Source: Neurospora tetraspora
Lineage: Eukaryota > Ascomycota > Sordariomycetes > Sordariales > Sordariaceae
Direction: 5' to 3'
Assembly (NCBI RefSeq): GCF_033439725.1
Contig: NW_026944384.1
Location: forward strand, 3,038,001-3,102,000
DNA: 64,000 bases
Below, one piece after another: positions 11,080 to 20,824 of the stretch. Made by a program: the position numbers and the translations under genes. The notes beneath the pieces were generated by a model. That model was not told where the DNA came from and ran no database searches. It saw nothing but the letters and a program-made list of their open reading frames with translations. Each line of letters starts with the position of its first letter. The first letter of the stretch is position 1.

Positions 11080-11726
11080 ATTTAGAAAGGCGTACCCGAC
11101 CAATCATCATCAGACACGGAGATATTTCTTCAAGATCAGCAACTGCGTAGCGGCCTCCAAACGCGCATCGGTCGACCCGGGACTCGTTGAGAAGCTGAGG
11201 CCGATGGAAAATCCGGAAAGGGTCAAGCGCATCTCGTACGTGGAGGGCTAGTGTGTACGTAGGTAGCTGAAGCGGATATCACTCCAGCTGAAGCTATTCC
11301 CAATATGTCACAATTCAGCACTACTGGAAAAGGGTTGGACCGCTTGTTCTGATATCAGCTTCAGTAAGTCGACACAGTCAGGACCGCAATGACGTATAAC
11401 TCACTGGCGTAATATTCGGCGGCCGCTTGACATATGCCTAATGCCACGAATGCACGATCTTCCGGGTTCCGATCACTTGACGAACCACGCCAGCCACAGA
11501 CGCAGGTCTGAGACACGCGGGTATATCTCCGTAGCACGAAGGTTGTAAGACGCCGGGATGGTAGGTGAGGGGCCCGACGCCAAATGCAAGCCATGCCCTC
11601 CTCCTGTTGTGTCTTTCTGGGGACGGAAATCCATATAAGACGTCGCTCAACCACGAACCTGGAACTCGGGCATCGTCAGCTTGAAGACCATCTCACCCTT
11701 CCAGACATTTCCCTTTTAACGACACA

Positions 11727-12698
11727 ATGACGACCCTCCGACAGCTACACCTCCCTCTCCGCCTGCTCTCCAAGCCCCTCTCCACAACCTACCCCCGATG
11801 GCGCTTCCTCTCAACACACCAACCTCCCAAGCCCCAACCCCCCATCAAATCAGCCATCATCACCGGCGCAGCCCGGGGCATAGGCCGCGCCATCGCCCAC
11901 CGCCTCGCCGCCGACGGCTACGCCCTAACCCTCAACGATCTTCCCTCCTCCTCACAAACCGATGACGCCCTCACAACCCTCTGCCACGACCTCCGCACTC
12001 TCGGCCACTCCGCCCATCCCTTCCACGCGGACATCACCTCCCCCGACTCCGTCTCCGCCCTCCTCTCCTCCCACTTGTCAGTATACGGCTCTTTATCAAC
12101 AATGGTCGCCAACGCAGGCATCGTCGCCGCCCAACCTCTCCTCACCGTCACCACCAACGACTTCCTTCACATGTTAAACATCAACGTCATCGGCGTCTTC
12201 AACTGCTACCGCGCCGCCGCCGAACAATTCATCAAACAAGGAACGAGTGGAAAACTGATAGGCGCGTCGAGCGTGGCTGGGCTGAGGGGTATACCGATGT
12301 TGGGGCCGTATACGACGAGTAAGTTTGCTGTGAGGGGACTGACGCAGGCGTTTGCGGCGGAGTTGGCGGGGGAGGGGATCACGGCGAATGCGTATGCTCC
12401 CGGGGTGGTGGAGACGGGGATGTGGGATACGATTGGGGAGGGGCTTGAGAGGGTTGAGAAGGCAAGAGCGGAAGGTTTGGAAGGAGGAGGCAAAAGAGGG
12501 GTGGAAGAAGAAGGGGCGGTAGGGGGGGAAGGAGCGAAGGCCCGGGTGATCAAACGCTTCACGGACGCGATGGTGCCGTTGAAGAGGTCATCTACGCCGG
12601 AGGATGTGACGGGGTTGGTTGGGTTTTTGGCGAGTGAGGGGGCGGATTATATCACGGGTCAGACTTATGCTGTTGATGGTGGGATTTACTTTACTTGA
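11727..12698 (+). CDS. Short-chain dehydrogenase/reductase, mitochondrial-type, diacetyl/acetoin reductase-like
   Basis: A 323-residue intronless protein. Residues 1-33 are rich in Arg, Leu, Ser and Thr and lack acids, a likely mitochondrial presequence. Then comes the classical SDR fold: NAD(P)-binding TGAARGIG at 46-53, NAG at 129-131, catalytic Ser at 181/182 and YTTSK with Tyr195 and Lys199. The C-terminal AVDGGIYFT is typical of the family. It should reduce a carbonyl or oxidise an alcohol with NAD(P)H; the overall pattern resembles diacetyl/acetoin reductases and 3-oxoacyl-ACP-reductase-like enzymes, but the substrate cannot be told. A Gly/Glu/Lys-rich loop at about 240-275 is extra compared with ordinary SDRs of about 250 residues and sits where the substrate loop lies. 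GC-rich codon use in the 5' half shifts to G-rich in the 3' half. Confidence 0.88.
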   Translation: MTTLRQLHLPLRLLSKPLSTTYPRWRFLSTHQPPKPQPPIKSAIITGAARGIGRAIAHRLAADGYALTLNDLPSSSQTDDALTTLCHDLRTLGHSAHPFHADITSPDSVSALLSSHLSVYGSLSTMVANAGIVAAQPLLTVTTNDFLHMLNINVIGVFNCYRAAAEQFIKQGTSGKLIGASSVAGLRGIPMLGPYTTSKFAVRGLTQAFAAELAGEGITANAYAPGVVETGMWDTIGEGLERVEKARAEGLEGGGKRGVEEEGAVGGEGAKARVIKRFTDAMVPLKRSSTPEDVTGLVGFLASEGADYITGQTYAVDGGIYFT

Positions 12699-13070
12699 GA
12701 GAGCTTGGGGGGAAGAGGGGTGGGAAGAGGGGTGGGAGGAGGGGTACATGATGAAGAGATTGAGGGCATTACCCCGAACCCTTATCAAGTATACCCTTAT
12801 CACTTACACCTGTCGTCACTTCCCAATTTCGGATTTCGGTTTTGTGGGTCCTTCGGCCGCCCGCGCTTGCACCAGTGTGTCCTTCTATCTCGCATCTGTA
12901 AAATACACGGTAATACACCCTTAAAAATACCATGTTAGATCCAGACCTCTGGTCAACTTGCCCAGGTGTTTCTGCACCCAATTTATGTGTTTTATTCGAT
13001 AGGTGACGGATCGATGCTTAAGATTGTTGTAAATTTGGTATTTGAGATAAAATAACGGTTGGCATAGGTT
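12699..13070. other. Shared 3' region of two convergent genes
   Basis: The dehydrogenase (plus) and metallophosphoesterase (minus) converge on this 372-bp gap. No gene is seen; it should hold both 3' untranslated ends. A G-rich stretch follows the dehydrogenase stop. Confidence 0.55.
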
Positions 13071-14150
13071 TCACTCGGAGCTCGGAAGCTCAAGCTCAAC
13101 AATCCAAGGGACATGCTCCTTCCCTTCCTCATCCTCCGGGATCGTCTCCAGAGCTGCATTGACGAACAACGTCTGCTGTCCCGCTACCAACGGGTGCTTG
13201 TCATCCTTGCAGTGACTGGTGCTTCTAAACCCGTGTCTGAAAAGTCGTTCTTTCCGCTTCTTTCTATCCTTCGCATCTTGTTCCGATTCGAATTTCCTGG
13301 GCTTGTAATTGGCGAGGCTATCGATGAGTATTGAAGCGCTATTATCAATCTCAGTGAAGTGGGAAGGTGTGGTGGTCGTTGGTTCTTTTCCGCGCCAAGT
13401 TACGAGCTTGGCCCCCCAACCTTCGTGGATGTGGCCGAAGCAATGGAGGCGAGGGCGAGCCTTTGCGATGGCAGCGAACAGCTGGCCACATCCGCCCCGC
13501 TTGTTGCGGTCGTTGGAGCAAGTTCTGTCAAGTACGCCCTTTGGTGGCCCGTGTGTGATGGCAATGTCGACCCTTTTGTTGTCTGGCGTCGAAATAGAGA
13601 AGTTGTGCCCGTCGTCGTGTTTGAATTGGAAGCCTGACAGTCTAGGTACTTCGCGGAAGTTGTTCTCGTCGTGTTGTTTGAATTGGAAGTCTATGTCTGC
13701 TACGGGGGATGGCGTATATGGACTTGCGTACACTGTCAAGGTCGCTCCGTTTTGTAGGCGGAAGGAGTGAATGCCCTCGTCCAGGAAGGTGATATTTTCG
13801 TCCTCTGAATCTGAAAACAGCTGACGGGCCTGGCCAACATCGCCAAATTCCTTCTTCATGAGTTCGGGCTCGATCTTGCCCTCGGTACGAGTAGTGGCTT
13901 CTTCGGTTATTTTTCCGAAGGCTGTGCCGTCGAGGGAGAAGTCATGGTTGCCTGCAATGACGAGCTTCAATGGGGCGTCAATGGACTTGAGAAGCTCAAG
14001 GAAGGAGCGAAATTCTTCCAGTTTTGAGTGGTCAGTAAGATCACCGCAGTGGATGGCAACATCGACTGATACCTTGGGCATGATATGATCCTTCCCATGG
14101 GTGTCGGAAAGAATGAGGAAGGAGGTCTTGGTGGTCTTTGTGAACCCCAT
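13071..14150 (-). CDS. Calcineurin-like metallophosphoesterase (MPPED/239AB-like)
   Basis: A 359-residue single-exon protein. It carries the full set of metallophosphoesterase motifs in order: SDTHG (Asp16, His18), CGDLTD (Asp37), AGNHD (Asn68-His69-Asp70), then ITHGPPKG and FGHIHEG in the second half. These residues bind two metal ions and hydrolyse phosphomono- or diesters. The closest family I recognise is the MPPED1/2 (239AB) group of small cytosolic phosphoesterases; there is no signal peptide or membrane segment. Extra loops at about 80-105 and 230-330 make it longer than the bacterial members. The physiological substrate is unknown. The ATG at 14150 is the first in frame, and a TTAAATAG element about 100 bp upstream on the minus strand could serve the promoter. 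Confidence 0.9.
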   Translation of the reverse strand: MGFTKTTKTSFLILSDTHGKDHIMPKVSVDVAIHCGDLTDHSKLEEFRSFLELLKSIDAPLKLVIAGNHDFSLDGTAFGKITEEATTRTEGKIEPELMKKEFGDVGQARQLFSDSEDENITFLDEGIHSFRLQNGATLTVYASPYTPSPVADIDFQFKQHDENNFREVPRLSGFQFKHDDGHNFSISTPDNKRVDIAITHGPPKGVLDRTCSNDRNKRGGCGQLFAAIAKARPRLHCFGHIHEGWGAKLVTWRGKEPTTTTPSHFTEIDNSASILIDSLANYKPRKFESEQDAKDRKKRKERLFRHGFRSTSHCKDDKHPLVAGQQTLFVNAALETIPEDEEGKEHVPWIVELELPSSE

Positions 14151-15258
14151 ACTGAATGACTGTTGATGGAGAGAGGTATGATTGGATTTTTGTTGTGTGT
14201 GGAAAACGGGAACGAAGAAATGGGTAGCAAATGTCCGGGTGGAATGTGTGGTTTCTTAAATAGTTTTACTTGGGGCCAGGTAAGGTATCTGTGAGCTGCA
14301 GAGCAAGCTTGACTCCAACAAGAACAACCTCTCTCATTTGAGTCATTTGCAGCAAAGATGTGCTATGGAGGGGAGAGCGGCATTGCAGGTCGAACATGAT
14401 GCAGAATTAAGGATTTCCGAGTCCCGAAGCCGAATTCCCGGGCATTCTCCTGCAATTCATGCAGGACCAACTACATGTATCCATTCGGGAACCAAGTTCG
14501 AAATTCATGGCACAATGTGGGATTGGGAGCGGTTTTAGTGTTCCCATGTTTACTCGACTCAACTGGACCACCACAAACGTTGACCGGTCCCTATGCCGAC
14601 GGACAGACTGTCTTGTTCCTCGCCGCCCACATCCCTTTCCCGAACAACCCACTCCGACCGCGTCGTTGAGGGTGGTGAGTGCTTTGGGAGGTGGTGATGG
14701 TTCGGGCTTTCCCCTGAATTCGTCGTTTTCCATGGGAAAGTTTCCGAGCCTAACACGAGGTAAGAAACACGCAAAAGCCTAACATTGTAAGTGGAATGTT
14801 TGAGTTAGACACATGGAAAGAGTATGATGCTACAAGATTGGCAGATACTCGGGAGTTTCCTTCCCCATACTTGACATATGTATCAGATGGTTTGAGGACA
14901 GGAAGTCACATTCCCCTACACCAACACTCCCTGACGTACTTTCCGTGCCAACAAGTAGTGACGGCGACGCAAAGAAGGAACTGAGTTGAAGTAATACAGC
15001 TATATAAGATGAGTGACACTGTCGGGACCGACGGGCCCGTGAGGGGCAGGTGCCCGCACATCCCTCTGTGAGGGAAAGCACTGGTAGATATATGGAAGGA
15101 GGCTGTCATTGATAAGAAGGAGCAAAAGGCTATGGGAAGGCACACATGAATACAGGAAGGAAGGAAGCTATTCACAGACAGAAGGAAGCCAGGCACACAG
15201 GGAAAGCCGGTACCTGGCAAGGCCTGACAGGAAGGAAGGTTGGCCACGAGATTCCCTG

Positions 15259-15266
15259 TATATAAG
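15259..15266 (+). promoter_or_regulatory. TATA-box candidate (tatataag)
   Basis: A canonical TATATAAG followed about 30-40 bp later by the CT-rich tract ttcttctcctcatcttcatc, the usual arrangement at fungal transcription starts. Confidence 0.5.
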
Positions 15267-15424
15267 ACCGGCCTCCCCTGGCTTTGGGAGCTGTTTTCTT
15301 CTCCTCATCTTCATCTCATTCTTCAATCAATTCCATTGACACACAAGCCTTTTCGTCTTGACAGACACCCCCGGTCTGGCTTTAGGCTGCGTCTGTTCTC
15401 GTACGGTTTCGTACAGCGCTTGAA

Positions 15425-15490
15425 ATAACTCAACCTACTCAACTCAATTTGACTCAACTCGACTCAACTCTACCCAACTCAACTCAATTC
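15425..15490 (+). repeat. Degenerate ACTCA/CAACT tandem repeat
   Basis: About a dozen imperfect copies of a 5-bp unit (ctcaa/ctcga). It lies in the presumed untranslated leader. Confidence 0.7.
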
Positions 15491-15827
15491 GAGACCCCCA
15501 AGACGAGTAACAACTCGACTCGGGACATTTGGCGAGTTGGCCGCCTTTTCGAGAACTACACCGGTCGTATCAGGCCCTTTATACCAAAACCGTACCAGAA
15601 CAAACGCGGTCTTACCTGTTGTCTCTTTTCTTCTTCAACGAGTCGCATTGATCCGTCTGGTAAGCAGAAGTTCAACTGGGTAAAGACACATAACTGTGAC
15701 GCTAACACCAATGACCCCAGATGACTGGAAGTACCGTTAGAAATCATTTTTTTCTTTTGGTAAGCTCTGCTCGAGACGCACTGTGCTATCTGCTCAGGTA
15801 CTGATGTTTACTTGTCAAAGCGACCAT

Positions 15828-15895
15828 AAGATAGCCGAAAGGCCCATACACCGCATCTCCGACCTTCACCAACCAGACAAGCTCCTCATCGTTAA
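15828..15895 (+). repeat. Left arm of an inverted repeat with 16696-16763
   Basis: This 68-bp segment matches the reverse complement of 16696-16763 at 65 of 68 positions. Weaker similarity continues past a well-formed intron-like insert (15896-15965, GTAAGA, CTAAC branch, CAG) to about 16035 against the complement of 16610-16690. The arm is antisense to the coding sense of the gene remnant at 16.4-16.8 kb. Confidence 0.8.
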
Positions 15896-16003
15896 GTAAG
15901 ACCCTCTATCACGAGCACCTGACTACTTATCATGTATGTTGCGGCTAACACTTGAGGACTTTCAGTTCCAGCAAGCCTTTCAAACCCCCCGGCCAGCAAT
16001 CAC

Positions 16004-16835
16004 CATGCCCAGACCTGTCGCTGTCTCCGAACCAATGCGCGGAGCACTCCTGGAGTATTGCCCACTTCACGGTCTAGAAGACTGAGGACAAGGATGTTGC
16101 CGCCCCGGAACAAGCACTCGCACCAGCAGTGGCAGCAGCCACAGCAGCAACGCCAGCAGCCGCAGCAGAGCAGGATCCCGAACTTGGGCCTGAAGAACCG
16201 GAAGAGCCCGCTGCCCCCCCAAGCACTAGTGGGAACTTTGGGTCAAAGAAGAGTAGGTCAATGTTATCTCCAGGTTAGGAAACCTATTACTAACAGTTGC
16301 ACAGAGCATGGCCAGCCTTTGCGTTCTGCGTTGAGGCAGCAAACGCAGCACAGCTCAAATAACCAGGCAAAGCCCCCCTTCCGCCGCATTGATCGACATC
16401 TGGAAGGGAGTTTCGGACGGCGCTCTCAACTTTTCCATCAAATCCGACGGAAAGATAGCGTTCGATGCCCCGAAACAAGGCTTCCGTATCCGACTTAACA
16501 TCGTCGAAATCGAAAACGGGTGCATCGATCACTTCCACGTGGCGGAACGATCCGACGAAAGTCCCGTTGCGTCCATGTCGGATATATTGTTGCTGAGGGC
16601 CGTGACGGTGGTTGATTGGGGAGGAGATGGCGACACGCTGGATTTCCGGTGGTTGCTGGAAGGGGTGTTTCAAAGGCTTGGGCAATTCCCGAAAATTGAC
16701 GATGAGGAGCTTGTCTGGTTGGTGAAGGCCGCAGATGCGGTGTATGGGCCTTTCGGCTATCTTGCGATAGCTTCTTGCATTGCTACCAATAACGAGGCTG
16801 CCGCTTTGGCGCTTCTTCGGAAAGAGCAGAAATAA
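16004..16835 (+). pseudogene. Broken gene for an Ala/Pro/Glu-rich protein with a conserved-looking C-terminal domain
   Basis: ATG at 16004 begins MPRPVAVSEPMRGALLEYCP and reaches a stop at about 16081, but the next frame continues as natural-looking protein (KDVAAPEQALAP, then an Ala-rich stretch). A likely intron runs from GTAGGT near 16250 to CAG at 16304 (ACTAAC branch). The text resumes as AWPAFAFCVEAANAAQLK, stops, and shifts frame again into a 148-residue segment ending ALALLRKEQK at 16835. Two frame changes within coherent protein text suggest a host gene that has decayed, or that has been wrongly sequenced. I do not recognise the family. A homologous piece lies inverted just upstream. 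Confidence 0.5.
16696..16763 (-). repeat. Right arm of the inverted repeat with 15828-15895
   Basis: Lies inside the coding remnant ending at 16835. The centre-to-centre distance is about 870 bp, so a single transcript covering both arms could fold back on itself. Confidence 0.8.
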
Positions 16836-17629
16836 TCTCAAGTACATGTAGCCCAAGGGGAATCCTTATACGGGCACTGATGTCATTCAAGAAATGGGGC
16901 CGGGTTTTGACGTCTAATACGTATGGGAGAAGTATTTGATACTTGCATATAGAACGTACGTCTTTCTCTCTCTATTTTCATCCAAGAACGTATCTTGTAC
17001 ATTAGTAATGGTGCTACGTCCAATCTATATACCTATTAAATGGAAGTTTCTTTATCAACTTTGTCCTCCGGGATGAAATGTTTCGTCGGCTTGAGAAGGG
17101 ATCCTTGGATGTTCGCAGTATTACATCTCGTTCCCATTCTCCGAACGACCTGACACTTCAATGTTGATTTTACAATTTTATGTTTTGGTCAAACTCTCTG
17201 GGTGATTGTTTGCGTTCGAGCACATATCCTTTGTGAAGTATTACCTGTCGGTACCTAGAGGTACTTATGGTCATCTGCTTGCCTACGCCATGCTTCACAT
17301 CGGAGTTTGGTCGAAAGTTGGCGAGCAAACCTTGAGACTGCGAGTCACGAGATGTTCCCGTCCTCGACTTTCCAAACATTTTATCCCCGCCCAGTACAGC
17401 CATGTACATGAAGGGTGCATTTGACCCGGCGGTACGATATCTCGATCCCCATTCGGCCGGGATGATAGGTACGTTGAAATAAATTGCAACCCCTCCGACC
17501 CCCCGCATCGTGACGTGCAGTCCCGTGCGAGCAACCTTTTGTTGATCCTTAAAGTCCAACAGTGCCGTTAGTTGTCGAAGAAAGCGTTTTCCTCCTGCAA
17601 AAGGGGGGAGACCTTGTGGAATACTGATA
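16836..17629. other. Intergenic; upstream region of the beta-mannosidase gene
   Basis: No coding sequence is recognised. AT-rich 3' sequence follows the broken gene, and the last 200 bp should hold the mannosidase promoter. A G-run lies at 17602-17608. Confidence 0.5.
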
Positions 17630-20600
17630 ATGAGCAGCACACGACGTATCTGCATCTCCGCCCTGACGGCAACGTGCTACCTGTCCGTCATCAATGCCCT
17701 GAACCTTCTCGACCTGTCCACTCAAAGATGGACTCTCTCCAGCCCAGCGCTCAACATATCGGTGCGCGGAAAGGTGCCTTCTCAAGTTCATCTCGACCTG
17801 TTCGAGGCGGGAGTAATCGGTGATCCGTACGTCTCTTGACTTCACAAGCACACCTTTAGTTCCGAATGAATGTGAGCAAAGCTGACGGAACTTTGTGCAA
17901 ATCCAGGTATTACGGCCTAAATGACTTCAACCTCCGCTGGATCGCTTGGAACGACTGGGTATACACCGCAAACCTAGCAGGGCTGTTAGCAACCAATTTC
18001 CCTCAAACCCCCTCCTCTTATACTCACCCTCGTACTCACTAACACACCCATCCCCCGTCCCAACAGCAACACCACCCCCACCACTCACTCCTTCCTCCTC
18101 TTCAACGGCCTCGACACCTTCGCCAACATCTCCCTCTGCGGCCTTCCCGTAGCCTACACCACCAACCAATTCCGCCAATACCTCTTCAACATCACCTCCA
18201 TCCTCAGCACATCCCCATCATGCATTTCCAGTCCCAACTCTAACTCTACCTCCAGCCCCAACCCAGGACCAGAACGAGGGCCAGAACTCCGCATCCACTT
18301 CCCCAGCATCCCCCTCACCGCCTCAACCATCGCCTCACGCCCCAACCAATCCACCTGGCCCGCCCACGTCCAAATCCAGTTCGAGTTTCCCAACCGCCAC
18401 TTTGTTCGCAAGGAGCAGAGTGATTTCGGCTGGGACTGGGGTCCGGCGTTTATGCCTACGGGGGTGTGGCAGAAGGCGTGGGTGGTGCAACTTGAACAAC
18501 CACAACAACAACAAAGCCCGCCGACGACGACAACGGCGACGAGAGAGATTCATGTCCGGAACTCGTTGTTGGATATTTATCGGGAGGGCCAACTGCCGAA
18601 TCTGCCGCCAGACCAGGAGAGGGATTGGGTGTTGAAAGTTGGGTTGGATGTGGTGGGGGTGGTGCCGGTTGGGACGGGGATGAGGTATGGGGTTGTTGAG
18701 ACGGATGGTGGGAAGAGGAGGACTGTTAGTGAGGGTGCGTTGGTGAATGTGAGTGTCTCGGGTGCTGGTGATAAGATTGAGGGGAGTGTGGTCTTGGATG
18801 GGAGAGGGTATAGGTTGTGGTGGCCGAATGGGTTGGGGGAACAGAGTCTTTATGATGTGGAGATAACGGTTGTTGATCCTTCTGGTGGGATATTGGCAGA
18901 GGTGAGAAAGACAACTGGGTTTCGAACTGTTGTGATGAACATGGGTGCAGTCACGGAGGAGGAGATGGGGAATGGAGTTGCTAATGGAAGTCATTGTGAG
19001 CGAGCAAAATCCCTTTGGCCTCTGAGAAATCCCCGGAGCAAACTAACAATGTGTTCGTATAGGGCACTTTGAGGTCAATGGGCATCCCTTCTACGCCAAG
19101 GGCAGCAACTTCATCCCACCGGACGCTTTTTGGCCACGGGTAACTCCGGCTCGAATCAAGCAACTCTTCGATGCCGTCGTCTCTGGCAACCAGAATATGC
19201 TCCGCCTCTGGTCCAGTGGTGCCTATGCCCCGGACTTCTTGTATGACATAGCTGATGAGCTCGGCATTTTTCTGTGGAGTGAGTTTGAGTTTGGGGACCG
19301 TTGTATCCAGTGGACGTCGAGTTCCTGGATGATGTTCGGGAGGAGGCCGAGTATCAGGTCCGAAGAATCAACCATCACCCGTCTCTTGCCATCTGGGCGG
19401 GAGGGAACGAGCTGGAGAACCTTGAACTCTATCTGGTGAACTACTCAGCTCCAGAGCAGTATGAAAGGTACAAGGCCGATTACGAGACGCTCTTCATCGA
19501 TACACTGCTGCCAGCTGTTTACGACAATAGCCGCGGCATCACTTACATGCCTAGCAGCACCAACAATGGGTATCTCAGCATCAACTTCAGCGAGCCAATT
19601 CCCATCAAGCAACGATATCAGAACAAGGGGCCTCGCGAAGTCCATGGTAACACTGATTACTACAATTATAAGACCAGCCAGGCATTCAACATTAGCGCGT
19701 ATCCGGTAGGCCGGTTCTCGAACGAGTTTGGCTTTCACAGCATGCCGAGCCTGGCATCGTGGCAAAGAGTACTACCAGCGGACGAGCTGTACTTCAACAG
19801 CACAACTATTATGCTGCGGAATCACCACTATCCTTCCGGGAGCTTGAACACTTCGGATTTTGACCATAGCTCAAATGGCATGCGGGAGATGACGATAGCG
19901 GTCGAGATGTACTATCCAATACCCAACAAGACGGATGCAATCGGTAACTTTTCCGCGTGGATATGGTCGACACAAGTGTTCCAAGCAGACTTTTACAAGT
20001 CTCAGATTCAGTTCTACCGAGTCGGTGTGAGAAAACCAGAGCGTCAACTGGGTTGTTTGTACTGGCAGCTCGAGGATATCTGGCAAGCGCCAACTTGGGC
20101 TGGAATCGAGTACGAAGGAAGGTGGAAGGTGTTGCACAACGTGGCAAAGGATCTCTATCAGAATGTTATTGTGGTGCCGCTTTGGAATGTCACGAGCGGG
20201 CTGCTAAGTCTGTATGTGGTGAGTGATCTGTGGACAGAGGTAACAGGGAGTGTGTCGTTTGCCTGGTTTGACTGGACCGGAAATGTGCTGGGTCTGCTGC
20301 CATCTCCGGATATCCCAGGAGCCGGGCTGCCAGCACCCCAGACGCTCGACTTTTCGGTGGGTGGCTTGAACAGTACGTTGGTGACACTTCTGGACGTAAC
20401 GAAGCTGTTCGGGAATGCAACCGAAGGTGGCGAGAACGATGCCAGAGGTGCAATATTTGTGGCGACGGTGACGGCGAGAGGAACACCGGTGAATATGAAT
20501 GCCACCAAGACCTTCACGCATATCAACTATTGGACCCCCACGCCACTTGGAAAGGCGGCCCTGGTCGATCCGGGTTTAAGCGTTGGATTTGAAGTTGTGT

Positions 20601-20824
20601 CCGACAGCTTTATTGTGGAAGCTCGGGCGGGGATGAGTGTGTGGACATGGCTGAGTGCTGGGCCAGAGGACAATGATCTGGTGGTAAACTTTGAGGACAA
20701 TGGTTTTCTTTTGTTGCGAGGAGAAGTGAAGAGGATCAAGTACCATGTCCTGGCTGGAGGCAGAGAGGGCTGGAGGTCCCGAGTGACGGTGGGTAGTATT
20801 TGGAATAACACGTTGGAGTCGTGA
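17630..20824 (+). CDS. Secreted GH2 beta-mannosidase, with one reading-frame break
   Basis: Four exons by splice sites and frame: 17630-17826, 17907-17984, 18067-18995, 19063-20824. Residues 1-23 form a signal peptide. Family features follow: [25 protein letters not shown]-like [39 protein letters not shown], then [17 protein letters not shown] with the catalytic Asn-Glu acid/base, and [10 protein letters not shown] with the likely nucleophile Glu. The total of about 988 residues fits fungal beta-mannosidase A, which removes terminal beta-mannose from manno-oligosaccharides outside the cell. Between LWSEFEFGD and [10 protein letters not shown] (about 19.29-19.30 kb) the frame jumps by -1; no usable intron lies there. 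Translation would stop before the catalytic Glu, so this is either a pseudogene or a sequence error. Otherwise the gene shows no decay. Confidence 0.85.

Larger units (their letters stand above)
10009..11726. other. Intergenic region with purine repeat and a zinc-cluster-like scrap
   Basis: Apart from the purine minisatellite and the short zinc-cluster-like reading at 11005, I see no gene between the F-box gene and the dehydrogenase. The 11.6-11.7 kb part just before the dehydrogenase should contain its promoter. Confidence 0.5.
14151..15827. other. Intergenic and probable promoter/leader of the following locus
   Basis: No coding sequence is convincing. The plus strand has a TATATAAG element at 15259-15266, then a pyrimidine-rich leader, an ACTCA-type repeat and a likely leader intron (GTAAGC at 15660, CTAAC branch, CCCCAG ending at 15720). 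This suggests a transcript starting near 15.29 kb and running into the broken gene at 16004. Confidence 0.45.

Noticed and set aside
17827-17906. Stop after exon 1 of the mannosidase as a short independent protein
   Set aside because: The 69-codon reading ends inside an intron with good signals; the next exon continues the family text in frame.
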